A DNA stretch of 64,000 nt. Origin: CAIWHR01 sp963843595. GTDB taxonomy: Bacteria > Pseudomonadota > Gammaproteobacteria > Burkholderiales > Casimicrobiaceae. The notes below the pieces were generated by a model. The model had not been told where the DNA came from. It made no database searches and saw nothing but the letters and a program-made list of their open reading frames with translations. The stretch spans positions 62,001-126,000 of the forward strand of contig CAWJLG010000022.1 of NCBI GenBank assembly GCA_963843595.1, written 5' to 3'. Shown piece by piece: positions 24,447-32,756 of the stretch (the first letter of the stretch is position 1; each line of letters begins with the position of its first letter). The translations under genes were made by a program, and so were the position numbers.

Positions 24447-26621
24447 TTAGAGCGATTGCAGCGCGTCGAGCACGATGTTCTGTTGCAGGACCTCGGGCAG
24501 AATCAGCGGCGACTTTCCGGGCCGGTAGAGGACGTAAACGGGCACGCCGCTCCGGCCGAGGGCCGTCAGCGCGCGCGTGATCTCCGGATCGCGGCGCGTC
24601 CAGTCGGCACGCACCAGCGCGACGTTGCGCTGTGCGAATGCAGCGCGGATGTCGGCCGCGTTGAGAACCAGCCGTTTGTTGACCTGGCACGTCACGCACC
24701 ACGCGGCGGTGAAATCGATGAATACCGGTCGCCCCGCGGCCGTCAGCTCCGCCACGCGCGCCGGTGCGTACGCGAGCCAATCGCCGTTCGCCGCAGGCGC
24801 AACGCTGCCCGAGCGGGCCGGCGCCGCGTCGGCCTCGGGCGCGAACAGCGGCCACGCTATGGTCACCGCCGCGGCCAGCGCCGCGACACCGGCGAGCGCC
24901 CACGGCCGCGCGCCCCCGGTCCGCACGATCCGCCACGTCCACAGCGCGAAGCCGATGCCGAGCAGTGCCAGCAGCAGACGGACGACTGCGTCGTTGTCGC
25001 GCTGCGCCCCCAGCACCCAGGCGAGCCAGATCACCGTTGCATAGAGCGGGAACGCCAGCAGCTGTTTCAAGCGCAGAAGCCACGGCCCCGAGCGCGGGAG
25101 CCGGCGACGCCAGCCCGGCAGCAGCGCCAGCGCCACATAGGGCAGCGCCATGCCGGCGCCGAGCGCGACGAACACCAGCAGTGTCGTCGCTGTCGATCCG
25201 GCGAGTGCGTAGCCCAGCGCGGCCCCCATGAATGGCGCCGTGCACGGGGACGCGACCACCACGGCGAGGACACCCGACGCGAACGCATCGACCGTGCGGT
25301 TCTTCGCCGTGTAGCCGGCGACGCCCGACGGGACGAGCTGGCCGAACTCGAAGACGCCGGACAGGTTGAGCGCCAGCACGAAAAACAGCGCGGCCAGCGC
25401 CGTGACCACGGCCGGCGACTGCAACTGGAAACCCCAGCCCAGCTGCTCGCCCGCGGCACGCAGCGCGGCGAGCGTGAGACCGAGCGCCACGAAGGTCAGC
25501 ACGACGCCCCCCGCGAACGCGAACGCCTCCCGGTGCAGCGTCGCCTTCGTGTCGTGATGCGTGGCGAACCCGAGCACCTTGAGCGACAGCACCGGAAACA
25601 CGCAGGGCATGAGGTTCAGGATGACGCCGCCGACAACGGCGAACACCACGGCGAGCGCCAGCGAGAGCCCGTCACCCGAAGGCGACGCGGTGCCCGTGAG
25701 CGGCGCGAGGTTCAGCACCGGCGCCGGCTCGAGCGCGGGCTTCGGCCCCGCGACGACGGCGCCGACGAGCGGCGTGTCGACCGTCGCGGCGCGGGCACCA
25801 CCGGGGAAACCATTGGCAGCGGTGAGAACACCAGCGAAACGTCCGAAGTCGCCCGCGAGGTTGAACGACACCGGAAGGGTCAGCACGAAGGCGCCGCCGT
25901 CGCGGGCGAGCGGCTGCGGCCGCGACGGCTCGATCCGCGATTCCGCATTCGCGAAAAAGTAGAGCGTGCCCGGATCAGGCGTGCCCGCGGGCGGAACGAG
26001 CCTGAGTTCGATCGTCTGGTCCTTGCCTTGCGCGGCGACCTGCCAGCCGGGCAGAGGGCGCGGCAGTGCCGCGCGCGTGGCCGCGATCGCAGCACCCCAG
26101 TGCGGGTCGGCGCCCGACGTCGGCGCGACGGGAAGTGACAACGCGAGGTCCACGCCTTCCGGGATGCACGTTTCCTTGCACACGAGCCAGTCGGCACGCG
26201 CGTTCAGCGCAAGCGTGCTGCCCGCCGCCACGGTCGTCGCCGGAACGACGTCGACGAGATGGAAGACTTCACCCTCGTATCCGTAGTTGACCAACGGTCC
26301 GACCGGGAGAGCCTGTGGCGCCGGCCATTGGATGGGTCCGACGGTGAAACCGGTTGGATCTTTCCATGCCAACGTGGTGGGCAGCCCGGAATCGCCCGGG
26401 TTCTGCCAATAGGTGTGCCACCCCGGGGCGAGCTTCAGCCGCAGGGCGACCGTGAGCGGCTCGCCGGGCACCAGGGCCGTCTTCTCGGCCACGAGCTCGG
26501 CCTCGACATGCGGCGTGCTGACCGGCGCGGCCTGCGCCGTGGGCGAGGAAGCGCTCAGCGCAATCCCGCCCGCGGCGACGAGCGCGGCGACGAAGCGGGC
26601 GATGTTGCGAGGATTTCGCAT
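24447..26621 (-). CDS. dsbD: thiol:disulfide interchange protein DsbD/ScsB
   Basis: This 724-residue protein moves electrons from cytosolic thioredoxin to the periplasm. After a signal peptide (IALSASSPTAQAA) comes a periplasmic domain with the cysteine pair LVCKETCIPEG near residue 155. Eight or so membrane helices follow, with CysA-type PCVFPVLSLK and CTAPFMG motifs, and a C-terminal thioredoxin domain has AWCVTCQVNK near 640. The N-terminal domain is of the longer ScsB type rather than that of E. coli DsbD. ScsB-type proteins often serve copper or oxidative stress tolerance. It is followed by a redoxin gene and could also reduce DsbC (1218-2015). Confidence 0.9.
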   Translation of the reverse strand: MRNPRNIARFVAALVAAGGIALSASSPTAQAAPVSTPHVEAELVAEKTALVPGEPLTVALRLKLAPGWHTYWQNPGDSGLPTTLAWKDPTGFTVGPIQWPAPQALPVGPLVNYGYEGEVFHLVDVVPATTVAAGSTLALNARADWLVCKETCIPEGVDLALSLPVAPTSGADPHWGAAIAATRAALPRPLPGWQVAAQGKDQTIELRLVPPAGTPDPGTLYFFANAESRIEPSRPQPLARDGGAFVLTLPVSFNLAGDFGRFAGVLTAANGFPGGARAATVDTPLVGAVVAGPKPALEPAPVLNLAPLTGTASPSGDGLSLALAVVFAVVGGVILNLMPCVFPVLSLKVLGFATHHDTKATLHREAFAFAGGVVLTFVALGLTLAALRAAGEQLGWGFQLQSPAVVTALAALFFVLALNLSGVFEFGQLVPSGVAGYTAKNRTVDAFASGVLAVVVASPCTAPFMGAALGYALAGSTATTLLVFVALGAGMALPYVALALLPGWRRRLPRSGPWLLRLKQLLAFPLYATVIWLAWVLGAQRDNDAVVRLLLALLGIGFALWTWRIVRTGGARPWALAGVAALAAAVTIAWPLFAPEADAAPARSGSVAPAANGDWLAYAPARVAELTAAGRPVFIDFTAAWCVTCQVNKRLVLNAADIRAAFAQRNVALVRADWTRRDPEITRALTALGRSGVPVYVLYRPGKSPLILPEVLQQNIVLDALQSL

Positions 26622-26816
26622 CGGGGATCGGCGAGAGCGCCTCGGTTGGGCGCGCATGGGCGGCAATGGTTCCGCGCGTACTTCCTGTCGGTGAACATTC
26701 TACCCGCCCGTCACATTCCGGCCCCACGCGCTGCCGGGGACACGTCCGGTTCCGCCGGGCCGAACGCAGGCCCGCTGCGCATTCCGATGACCGGCGCGGC
26801 CCGTCGCCCCGACTGG

Positions 26817-26822
26817 TAGAAT
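26817..26822 (+). promoter_or_regulatory. -10 element of the Mn-riboswitch transcript
   Basis: TAGAAT lies 14 bases before the conserved GGGGAGTAG of the riboswitch, so a transcript starting near 26829 would begin right at the aptamer. A matching -35 is not evident. Confidence 0.5.
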
Positions 26823-26828
26823 GGCCAT

Positions 26829-26955
26829 TCCCTTTGGGGAGTAGCCGCCCTCGAGGCTCGAGGGGGATGCGTCAACACGCTTGGGGCGCTTTCGCGCGGC
26901 CTCATGGCGCATCCGGCACCGCGAGAAGCGGGCATGGCGAGACCATCGGCGACGC
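26829..26955 (+). ncRNA. yybP-ykoY manganese riboswitch
   Basis: The conserved elements of the yybP-ykoY aptamer occur in order: GGGGAGTAGCC (26836-26846), a GC-rich hairpin around CCCTCGAGGCTCGAGGG, GTCAACA (26871-26877), a second variable helix, and GGCGAGACCATC (26935-26946). The aptamer senses Mn2+. The gene downstream is a UPF0016/MneA-type manganese exporter, one of the standard genes under this riboswitch, which makes the call strong. The closing P1 helix is short by inspection. A perfect hairpin follows at 26967-27013 just before the ribosome binding site. Confidence 0.88.
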
Positions 26956-26966
26956 GACCTTCGACC

Positions 26967-27013
26967 CGGGGCGGGTGGGGACGCTGCGCCGTGGCTGCCC
27001 GTCGCCCGCCCCG
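26967..27013 (+). promoter_or_regulatory. likely expression platform hairpin of the Mn riboswitch
   Basis: CGGGGCGGG (26967-26975) and CCCGCCCCG (27005-27013) pair perfectly. The stem ends 4 bases before AAAGG, the Shine-Dalgarno of the exporter gene. With no T-run it looks like a translational rather than transcriptional switch, but alternative pairings with the aptamer were not computed. Confidence 0.45.
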
Positions 27014-27026
27014 CTCGAAAGGTGCC

Positions 27027-27599
27027 ATGGAAGCCTTCCTCGTCTCGACCGGCGTCGTCGCGCTGGGCGAAATCGGCGACAAGACGCAGCTGCTCGCGTT
27101 GATCCTCGCCGCGCGCTACCAGAAGCCGCTGCCGATCATCGCGGGCATCCTCGTCGCGACGCTTGCCAACCACGCGCTCGCCGGTCTCATGGGCAACATG
27201 GTCCAGGCGCTCGTCCCGGCCGACATCCTGCGCTGGCTGGTCGCGCTTTCGTTCTTCGCCGTCGCGGCGTGGGCACTCAAGCCGGACGAAATCGACGCCG
27301 ACGAACCGTTGCCGGCGTCGCGCTGGGGCGTGTTCGGCGTCACGCTCGTCGCGTTCTTCCTGGCCGAGATGGGCGACAAGACGCAGATCGCGACGATTAT
27401 CCTGGCCGCGCGGTTCGAGTCCCTTGCCGCCGTCGTGCTGGGGACCACGCTGGGAATGCTGGTCGCGAACGTGCCGGTGGTGCTGGTCGGGAAGGCCGCT
27501 TCGGCGAGGATTCCCTTCAAGGCGGTGCGCATTGCCGCCGCGCTGCTGTTCGCGGGACTCGGGGTCTACGCGCTGGCCGCGGGGCTGCCGGGCCGGTGA
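27027..27599 (+). CDS. UPF0016/GDT1-family manganese exporter (MneA/Mnx-like)
   Basis: This 190-residue membrane protein has six hydrophobic segments in two repeats. Each carries the family signature E-x-G-D-K-T: ALGEIGDKTQLLAL near residue 12 and LAEMGDKTQIATI near 112. The family (TMEM165/GDT1/MneA) moves Mn2+ or Ca2+; bacterial members export manganese. The upstream yybP-ykoY riboswitch supports that role and predicts induction by excess Mn2+. The ATG at 27027 follows AAAGGTGCC. Confidence 0.92.
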   Translation: MEAFLVSTGVVALGEIGDKTQLLALILAARYQKPLPIIAGILVATLANHALAGLMGNMVQALVPADILRWLVALSFFAVAAWALKPDEIDADEPLPASRWGVFGVTLVAFFLAEMGDKTQIATIILAARFESLAAVVLGTTLGMLVANVPVVLVGKAASARIPFKAVRIAAALLFAGLGVYALAAGLPGR

Positions 27600-27615
27600 T
27601 TCCGGGGCCGGCCGG

Positions 27616-27621
27616 TATAAT
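27616..27621 (+). promoter_or_regulatory. leuS -10 element
   Basis: A perfect TATAAT in the 89-base gap between the Mn exporter and leuS lies 67 bases before the leuS ATG. The context GGTATAATCG resembles that before pyrC. No clear -35 is seen. Confidence 0.5.
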
Positions 27622-27688
27622 CGCCGGTCTGTCCATGCCACTCGCGAGGGCGCCGGACGCACCCGCGGGCCACCGCTTCCCCCTTCCC

Positions 27689-30310
27689 ATGAAGCCGTTC
27701 GATCACCGCGAAATCGAGGCTGCCGCGCAGGCCGCGTGGGCGGCCGCCGACGCCTACCGCGCGACCGAGAAGGCCGGCGCGAAAAAGTTCTACTGCGTAT
27801 CGATGCTGCCCTACCCATCGGGCAAGCTGCACATGGGGCACGTGCGCAATTACACGATCAATGACGTGATGTACCGGCATCTGCGGATGAACGGCTGGAA
27901 CGTGTTGATGCCGATGGGCTGGGACGCCTTCGGCCTGCCCGCCGAGAACGCGGCGATGAAGAACGGCGTCCCGCCGGCGCAGTGGACCTACGAGAACATC
28001 GCCTACATGAAGAAGCAGATGCAGGCGATGGGCCTCGCGATCGACTGGTCGCGCGAAGTGGCCGCCTGCGATCCGGCGTACTACAAGTGGAACCAATGGC
28101 TGTTCCTGAAGATGCTCGAGCGCGGCATCGCCTACCGCAAGACGCAGGTCGTCAACTGGGACCCGGTCGACCAGACGGTGCTCGCCAACGAGCAGGTGAT
28201 CGACGGCCGCGGCTGGCGCACCGGCGCCGTGGTCGAGAAGCGCGAGATCCCGGGCTACTACCTCAAGATCACCGACTACGCCGAGGAGCTGTTGTCGTAT
28301 CTCGACCGGATGCCCGGCTGGCCGGAGCGCGTGAAGACGATGCAGGCCAACTGGATCGGCAAGAGCCAGGGCGTGCGCTTCGCGTTCCCCCACGACATTC
28401 GCGACGCCGGCAAGCTCATCGGCGACGGCAGGATGTACGTGTTCACCACGCGCGCCGACACGATCATGGGCGTCACCTTCAACGCGGTCGCGCCCGAGCA
28501 TCCGCTCGCCACGCACGCCGCGCAGGGCAATCCCGGGCTCGCCGCGTTCATCGACGCGTGCAAGCGCGGCTCGGTGATGGAAGCCGACCTCGCGACGATG
28601 GAAAAGAAGGGCATGCCCACCGGCCTCTTCGTCACCCATCCGCTCACCGGCGCCAAGGTCGAGGTCTGGGTCGGCAATTACGTGCTGATGGGCTATGGCG
28701 ACGGCGCCGTGATGGGCGTGCCGGCGCACGACGAACGCGACTTCGCGTTTGCGAAGAAATACGGGCTGCCGATCCGGCAGGTGGTCGGCATCGAGGGCGA
28801 GGCCTTCTCCACCGACGCCTGGCAGCCGTGGTACGAGGACAAGGTCCGCGGCCGGTGCGTGAACAGCGGGAAGTACGACGGTCTCGACCACGGCGCCGCC
28901 GTCGACGCGATCGCGGCCGACCTCGCCGCGCAGGGCCTGGGTGAGAAGCAGACGACGTTCCGGCTGCGCGACTGGGGCATCTCGCGCCAGCGTTACTGGG
29001 GTACGCCGATCCCGATCATCCACTGCGCAACGTGCGGTGCGGTGCCGGTGCCCGAGAAGGACCTGCCGGTCGTGCTGCCCGAGGACTGCGTGCCGGACGG
29101 CACGGGCAACCCGCTCAACAAGCGCGAGGACTTCCTCCGGGTCGACTGTCCGCAATGCGGCAAGCCGGCGCGGCGCGAGACCGACACGATGGACACGTTC
29201 GTCGACTCGTCCTGGTACTACATGCGCTACACCTGTCCGGACGCGACGACGATGGTCGATGCGCGCAACGACTACTGGATGCCGATGGACCAGTACATCG
29301 GCGGCATCGAGCACGCGATCCTGCACCTGCTCTACGCGCGCTTCTGGACCAAGGTGATGCGCGATCTCGGCCTCGTGAAGATCGACGAGCCGTTCACGCG
29401 CCTGCTCACGCAGGGGATGGTGCTCAACCACATCTACAGCCGCAAGGGCGCGGCCGGCGGCGTCGAGTACTTCTGGCCGGAGGACGTCGACAACGTCGTC
29501 GGCGAGGACGGCCGCATCGTCGGTGCGCGGCTGAAGGCCGACGGCTCGCCGATCGACTACGGCGGCGTGGGCACGATGTCCAAGTCGAAGAACAACGGCG
29601 TCGATCCGCAGGATCTCATCGACCGCTACGGTGCCGACACCGCGCGCCTGTTCGTGATGTTCGCCTCGCATCCGGAGGCGACACTCGAATGGTCCGACGC
29701 CGGCGTGGAGGGGGCGCACCGGTTCCTCCGGCGATTGTGGACGTTCGCCGAAGCGCGCGCGGACGCCGTCGCGAAGGCAACGGGCGCGTTCGACGGGCGC
29801 GACGCCGCGCCGGCGGTCAAGGCGGCGCGGCGCGAGCTCCACCTGACGCTGAAACAGGCGAACTACGATTACGAACGGATCCAGTACAACACGGTCGTGT
29901 CGGCGGGCATGAAGATCCTGAACGCGCTGGAGGCCGTTCCCGCCGATACGGCGGGGGCGGCCGCGCTCGCGCACGAAGGGCTATCCCTGCTGATCCGCGT
30001 GCTGTACCCGATCGTCCCGCACACCGCGTGGGGCCTCTGGGAGGCGCTCGGATTCGCGGCGACCCACGGCAGCCTCCTCGACGCCCGCTGGCCCGACGTC
30101 GATGCGGGCGCGCTGGTGCAGGACGAGATCGAACTCGTCCTCCAGATCAACGGCAAGCTGCGCGGCAAGATCGTCGTGCCGGCCGCCGCCGACCGGGCCG
30201 CGATCGAAGCCGCAGCCAAGGCCTCGCCCGAGGTCGCCAAGCACGCGGCGGGCGCGGCGGTGAGAAAGGTCGTCGTCGTTCCGGGACGGCTCGTCAATGT
30301 CGTCATCTAG
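27689..30310 (+). CDS. leuS: leucyl-tRNA synthetase
   Basis: This 873-residue class Ia aminoacyl-tRNA synthetase charges leucine onto its tRNA. HIGH is present as PYPSGKLHMGH near residue 41. The CP1 editing domain spans about 225-410 with its threonine-rich TTRADTIMG motif. The zinc-binding segment lies near 450-490, the LeuRS motif GGIEHAILHLLYARFW follows, and KMSKS appears as TMSKSKNNG near 630. The C-terminus has the usual anticodon and LeuRS-tail domains. No frameshift is present in 2.6 kb. It overlaps lptE by 14 bases and heads the leuS-lptE-holA operon. Confidence 0.97.
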   Translation: MKPFDHREIEAAAQAAWAAADAYRATEKAGAKKFYCVSMLPYPSGKLHMGHVRNYTINDVMYRHLRMNGWNVLMPMGWDAFGLPAENAAMKNGVPPAQWTYENIAYMKKQMQAMGLAIDWSREVAACDPAYYKWNQWLFLKMLERGIAYRKTQVVNWDPVDQTVLANEQVIDGRGWRTGAVVEKREIPGYYLKITDYAEELLSYLDRMPGWPERVKTMQANWIGKSQGVRFAFPHDIRDAGKLIGDGRMYVFTTRADTIMGVTFNAVAPEHPLATHAAQGNPGLAAFIDACKRGSVMEADLATMEKKGMPTGLFVTHPLTGAKVEVWVGNYVLMGYGDGAVMGVPAHDERDFAFAKKYGLPIRQVVGIEGEAFSTDAWQPWYEDKVRGRCVNSGKYDGLDHGAAVDAIAADLAAQGLGEKQTTFRLRDWGISRQRYWGTPIPIIHCATCGAVPVPEKDLPVVLPEDCVPDGTGNPLNKREDFLRVDCPQCGKPARRETDTMDTFVDSSWYYMRYTCPDATTMVDARNDYWMPMDQYIGGIEHAILHLLYARFWTKVMRDLGLVKIDEPFTRLLTQGMVLNHIYSRKGAAGGVEYFWPEDVDNVVGEDGRIVGARLKADGSPIDYGGVGTMSKSKNNGVDPQDLIDRYGADTARLFVMFASHPEATLEWSDAGVEGAHRFLRRLWTFAEARADAVAKATGAFDGRDAAPAVKAARRELHLTLKQANYDYERIQYNTVVSAGMKILNALEAVPADTAGAAALAHEGLSLLIRVLYPIVPHTAWGLWEALGFAATHGSLLDARWPDVDAGALVQDEIELVLQINGKLRGKIVVPAAADRAAIEAAAKASPEVAKHAAGAAVRKVVVVPGRLVNVVI

Positions 30311-30797
30311 TCCGGGCCGGCGCGCAACGCTCGTCGCGCTCGGCGCGGCCGTCGCCGTCACCGCGTGCGGCTTCCACCTCCGTGGCGAAGCGAACTATCC
30401 GTTCACGACGGTGTTCATCGCGACCGCCCCGGCGGCGCCGATCGCGGCCGAGTTGAAGCGCGCGCTCGTCGGCGCAACGGTCGTCGACACCGCCGCCGCT
30501 GCGCAAGCGATCCTCGACATCGCGCCAGTCGTCGACGACAAGGCAGTGCTGTCGCTGTCGGGGGGCGGACGCGTCAGCGAGTTCCTGCTGACCAAGCGCG
30601 TGTCGTTCCACTTGCACGATGCCGAAGGGCGCGACTGGCTTCCGGCCTCCGAGATCACGATCCGCCGCGTCTATACGTACAGCGAGTCCGAAGTGCTGGC
30701 CCGCGAACTGCAGGAGGCGAGTCTGCTGAAGGAAATGCAGACCGACGCCGTCCAGCAGATTGTGCGCAGGCTGCAGTCGGCGCACAAGCCGACGTGA
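30297..30797 (+). CDS. lptE: LPS-assembly lipoprotein LptE
   Basis: This 166-residue outer-membrane lipoprotein plugs the LptD channel that inserts lipopolysaccharide. Its lipobox reads VAVTACGFHLRG, and the CGFHLRG start of the mature protein is typical of LptE. Conserved positions continue in TKRVSFHL and in SESEVLARELQEASLLKEMQ. It overlaps the end of leuS. Its stop (30795-30797) lies just before a palindromic repeat that separates it from holA. Confidence 0.93.
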   Translation: MSSSSPGRRATLVALGAAVAVTACGFHLRGEANYPFTTVFIATAPAAPIAAELKRALVGATVVDTAAAAQAILDIAPVVDDKAVLSLSGGGRVSEFLLTKRVSFHLHDAEGRDWLPASEITIRRVYTYSESEVLARELQEASLLKEMQTDAVQQIVRRLQSAHKPT

Positions 30798-30799
30798 TT

Positions 30800-30920
30800 G
30801 TGATTGGGGTCAGATACGTAATACGGACATAGTCGACGCATGAACCATCGCGGAGTCCGTATTACGTATCTGACCCCAATCACACCAAACGCGGGGTCCG
30901 TGTTACGTATCTGACCCCAA
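30800..30920. repeat. REP-like palindromic element between lptE and holA
   Basis: A perfect 29-bp inverted repeat (30800-30828 and 30855-30883, core GGGGTCAGATACGTAATACG) flanks a 26-base loop. A third copy of the right arm at 30896-30920 differs at one base. The core has the TTGGGGTCAGA ending found in repeats associated with REP-type Y1 transposases (RAYT), an assignment from memory. The element begins 3 bases after the lptE stop and ends 5 bases before the holA ATG, replacing the usual ribosome binding site. Confidence 0.8.
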
Positions 30921-30925
30921 ACACC

Positions 30926-31957
30926 ATGGACATCCGCGCCAACCAGCTCGCCACCCATCTCGAGCGCATGCTCGCGCCGATCTACGTGATTCACGGCGAC
31001 GAGCCGCTGCTCGCCATCGAGGCGGGCGACGCGGTGCGGGCCGCAGCGCGCAAGGCGGGCTGCGACGAGCGCGAAGTGCTGGTCGTCGAGCCGGGCTTCA
31101 AGTGGGACGCGTTCATGGCCGCCAATGCGAACCTCGGACTCTTCGGCGGTCGGAAGCTCATCGATTTGCGGATCCCGACCGGCAAGCCCGGCGTGGAAGG
31201 CGCGAAGGCGCTGGAAGCCTACGCCGGGGATCCGAACCCGGACCACGTCACGCTCGTCACGCTGCCGAAACTCGATCGCAGCGCGCAGGCCGCGGCGTGG
31301 TTCACGGCACTTTCGGCGGCCGGCGTGGCGGTCGCGGTCTACCCGCTCGACCGTGTCGAGCTGCCACAGTGGATCGCCGCGCGCCTCGGCCGCCAGAAGC
31401 AGACCGTCGGGCACGAGACGCTCGCGTTCCTCGCCGAACGCTGCGAGGGCAATCTCTTCGCCGCGCAGCAGGAAATCGAGAAGCTCGGGCTGCTGCTCCC
31501 CGACGGCCGGCTCGACCACGAGGCCGTCCTGCGTGCCGTCGCCGACGTCGCACGCTACGACGTCTTCCAGCTCTCCGAGGCCTGGCTCGCCGGCGACGCG
31601 CCGCGCGTGGTCCGGATCCTGGCGGCGCTCGAAGCCGAGGGCGAAGGCATCCAGCTCCTGCTCTGGCAGCTGGGCGAGGACGTCCACGCGCTCGCGTCGG
31701 TGCAGACCGCTACGGCAGCCGGCATGCCGCTCGCAACGGCGCTGCGCAATGCCCGCGTGTGGGGCAAGCGTCAAGCTGCGCTCGAGCGCGCGGCGAAACG
31801 CGTGCGCAACGTCGATGTCGTGCCCTTGCTGCGGGCATTGGCGCGGCTCGACGCGCTTTCGAAAGGCATCGGCCGCGGCGATGCTTGGGACGACTTGGCC
31901 GCCGTCGCGCTGACGCTCGCCGGCAAGCCGGCGCGGCCACTGCCGTCGGGTTCTTAG
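30926..31957 (+). CDS. holA: DNA polymerase III delta subunit HolA
   Basis: This 343-residue protein is the clamp-loader wrench that opens the beta clamp. The N-terminus reads MDIRANQLATHLERMLAPIYVIHGDEPLL, where the HGDEPLL stretch matches the family. Further conserved stretches are NLGLFGGRKLIDLRIPTGKPG, the NLFAAQQEIEKLGLL segment, and the C-terminal collar helices around RIRNARVWGKRQ-like sequence. The ATG at 30926 has no Shine-Dalgarno because the palindromic element ends 5 bases away. Translation may depend on the element's structure or on leaderless-like initiation. Confidence 0.93.
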   Translation: MDIRANQLATHLERMLAPIYVIHGDEPLLAIEAGDAVRAAARKAGCDEREVLVVEPGFKWDAFMAANANLGLFGGRKLIDLRIPTGKPGVEGAKALEAYAGDPNPDHVTLVTLPKLDRSAQAAAWFTALSAAGVAVAVYPLDRVELPQWIAARLGRQKQTVGHETLAFLAERCEGNLFAAQQEIEKLGLLLPDGRLDHEAVLRAVADVARYDVFQLSEAWLAGDAPRVVRILAALEAEGEGIQLLLWQLGEDVHALASVQTATAAGMPLATALRNARVWGKRQAALERAAKRVRNVDVVPLLRALARLDALSKGIGRGDAWDDLAAVALTLAGKPARPLPSGS

Positions 31958-32014
31958 CGCCGGTTCACGCCCAAAGCGGGCACAGCTGCATTCTGTGCCG
32001 CGCATTGCCGGCAA

Positions 32015-32752
32015 TCAGCGGAAATCCCCCGCCATCGCCTGCATCACCGCGAGCACCGCCACGCCGGCCGTTTCCGTACGCAGCACGCGCGGCCCCAGCC
32101 GCACCGCAACAAAGCCGCGATCCTTCGCCGCCGCGATTTCGTGGGCCGTGAGCCCGCCCTCCGGCCCGATCAGCGCGGCGAACCGGGTCTTCGGCGGTTC
32201 GACCTCCGGCAACGACTCCTCCGCTCCCGGGTCGAGCACGACGCCCTCGCCGTCCCATCCGGCAAGCCATGCCGCGAACGGCATCGGTGCCGCGACCTCG
32301 GGCACGCGGTTGCGGCCGCACTGCTCGCATGCGGCCACGGCGATCTGTCGCCAGTGCACGAGGCGCCGGGCGCCGCGCTCGCCCGCCGGCAGCGGCGCAC
32401 TGCGCGCCGTGACGATCGGCGCGATCGCGGCGACGCCGAGTTCCACCGCCTTGCGCACCGCGTAGTCCATCGCATCGTTCGCCGCGACGGCCTGCGCCAG
32501 CGTCACCGCGAGCGGCGATTCCCGCTCGATCGGGTCGAATCCGGTGATGTGCGCGGCGGCGCCGCGCCGGTCGATGCGCGCGATCGTCGCCGCGAATTCG
32601 CCGCCGGCGCCGGTGAACAGCGTGATCGCGTCGCCGGCCGCGAGCCGCAGCACGCGCACCGCGTGATGCGCGAGGGCGTCGGGCAGCACGAGTTCGCGGC
32701 CGACGTCCGCGGGCGCGAGATCGATCGGAGCGTGAAAGCGCGGCGCGGCCAT
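32015..32752 (-). CDS. rsmE: 16S rRNA (uracil-1498-N3)-methyltransferase RsmE
   Basis: This 245-residue SPOUT-class methyltransferase methylates U1498 of 16S rRNA. The N-terminal PUA-like part holds the HHAVRVLRLAAGD motif. The C-terminal knot shows the SAM-binding motifs IGPEGGLTAHEIAAAKDRGF and LGPRVLRTETAGVAVLAVMQ. The family's KAVELGV and RWRQIAVAACEQCGRNRVPEV stretches are in between. It lies 4 bases after the GNAT gene on the same strand and is convergent with holA. Confidence 0.94.
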   Translation of the reverse strand: MAAPRFHAPIDLAPADVGRELVLPDALAHHAVRVLRLAAGDAITLFTGAGGEFAATIARIDRRGAAAHITGFDPIERESPLAVTLAQAVAANDAMDYAVRKAVELGVAAIAPIVTARSAPLPAGERGARRLVHWRQIAVAACEQCGRNRVPEVAAPMPFAAWLAGWDGEGVVLDPGAEESLPEVEPPKTRFAALIGPEGGLTAHEIAAAKDRGFVAVRLGPRVLRTETAGVAVLAVMQAMAGDFR

Positions 32753-32756
32753 CGTC

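Noticed and set aside
24318..26138. A 606-codon plus-strand open frame opposite dsbD
   Set aside because: It is extremely Arg/Gln/Glu-rich and motif-free, the mirror of a real membrane protein gene.
26841..27026. A coding start upstream of 27027 for the Mn exporter
   Set aside because: The upstream open frame is Arg/Pro-rich and coincides with the riboswitch; the ATG at 27027 has a ribosome binding site and the family N-terminus.
27566..29974. An 802-codon open frame on the minus strand opposite leuS
   Set aside because: It is a high-GC shadow: composition is Arg/Val/His-rich with no domain, while leuS on the plus strand is complete with all catalytic motifs.
30800..30920. A CRISPR array
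   Set aside because: There are only three arms, one inverted relative to the others, with unequal spacers of 26 and 12 bases. It is a palindromic element, not an array.
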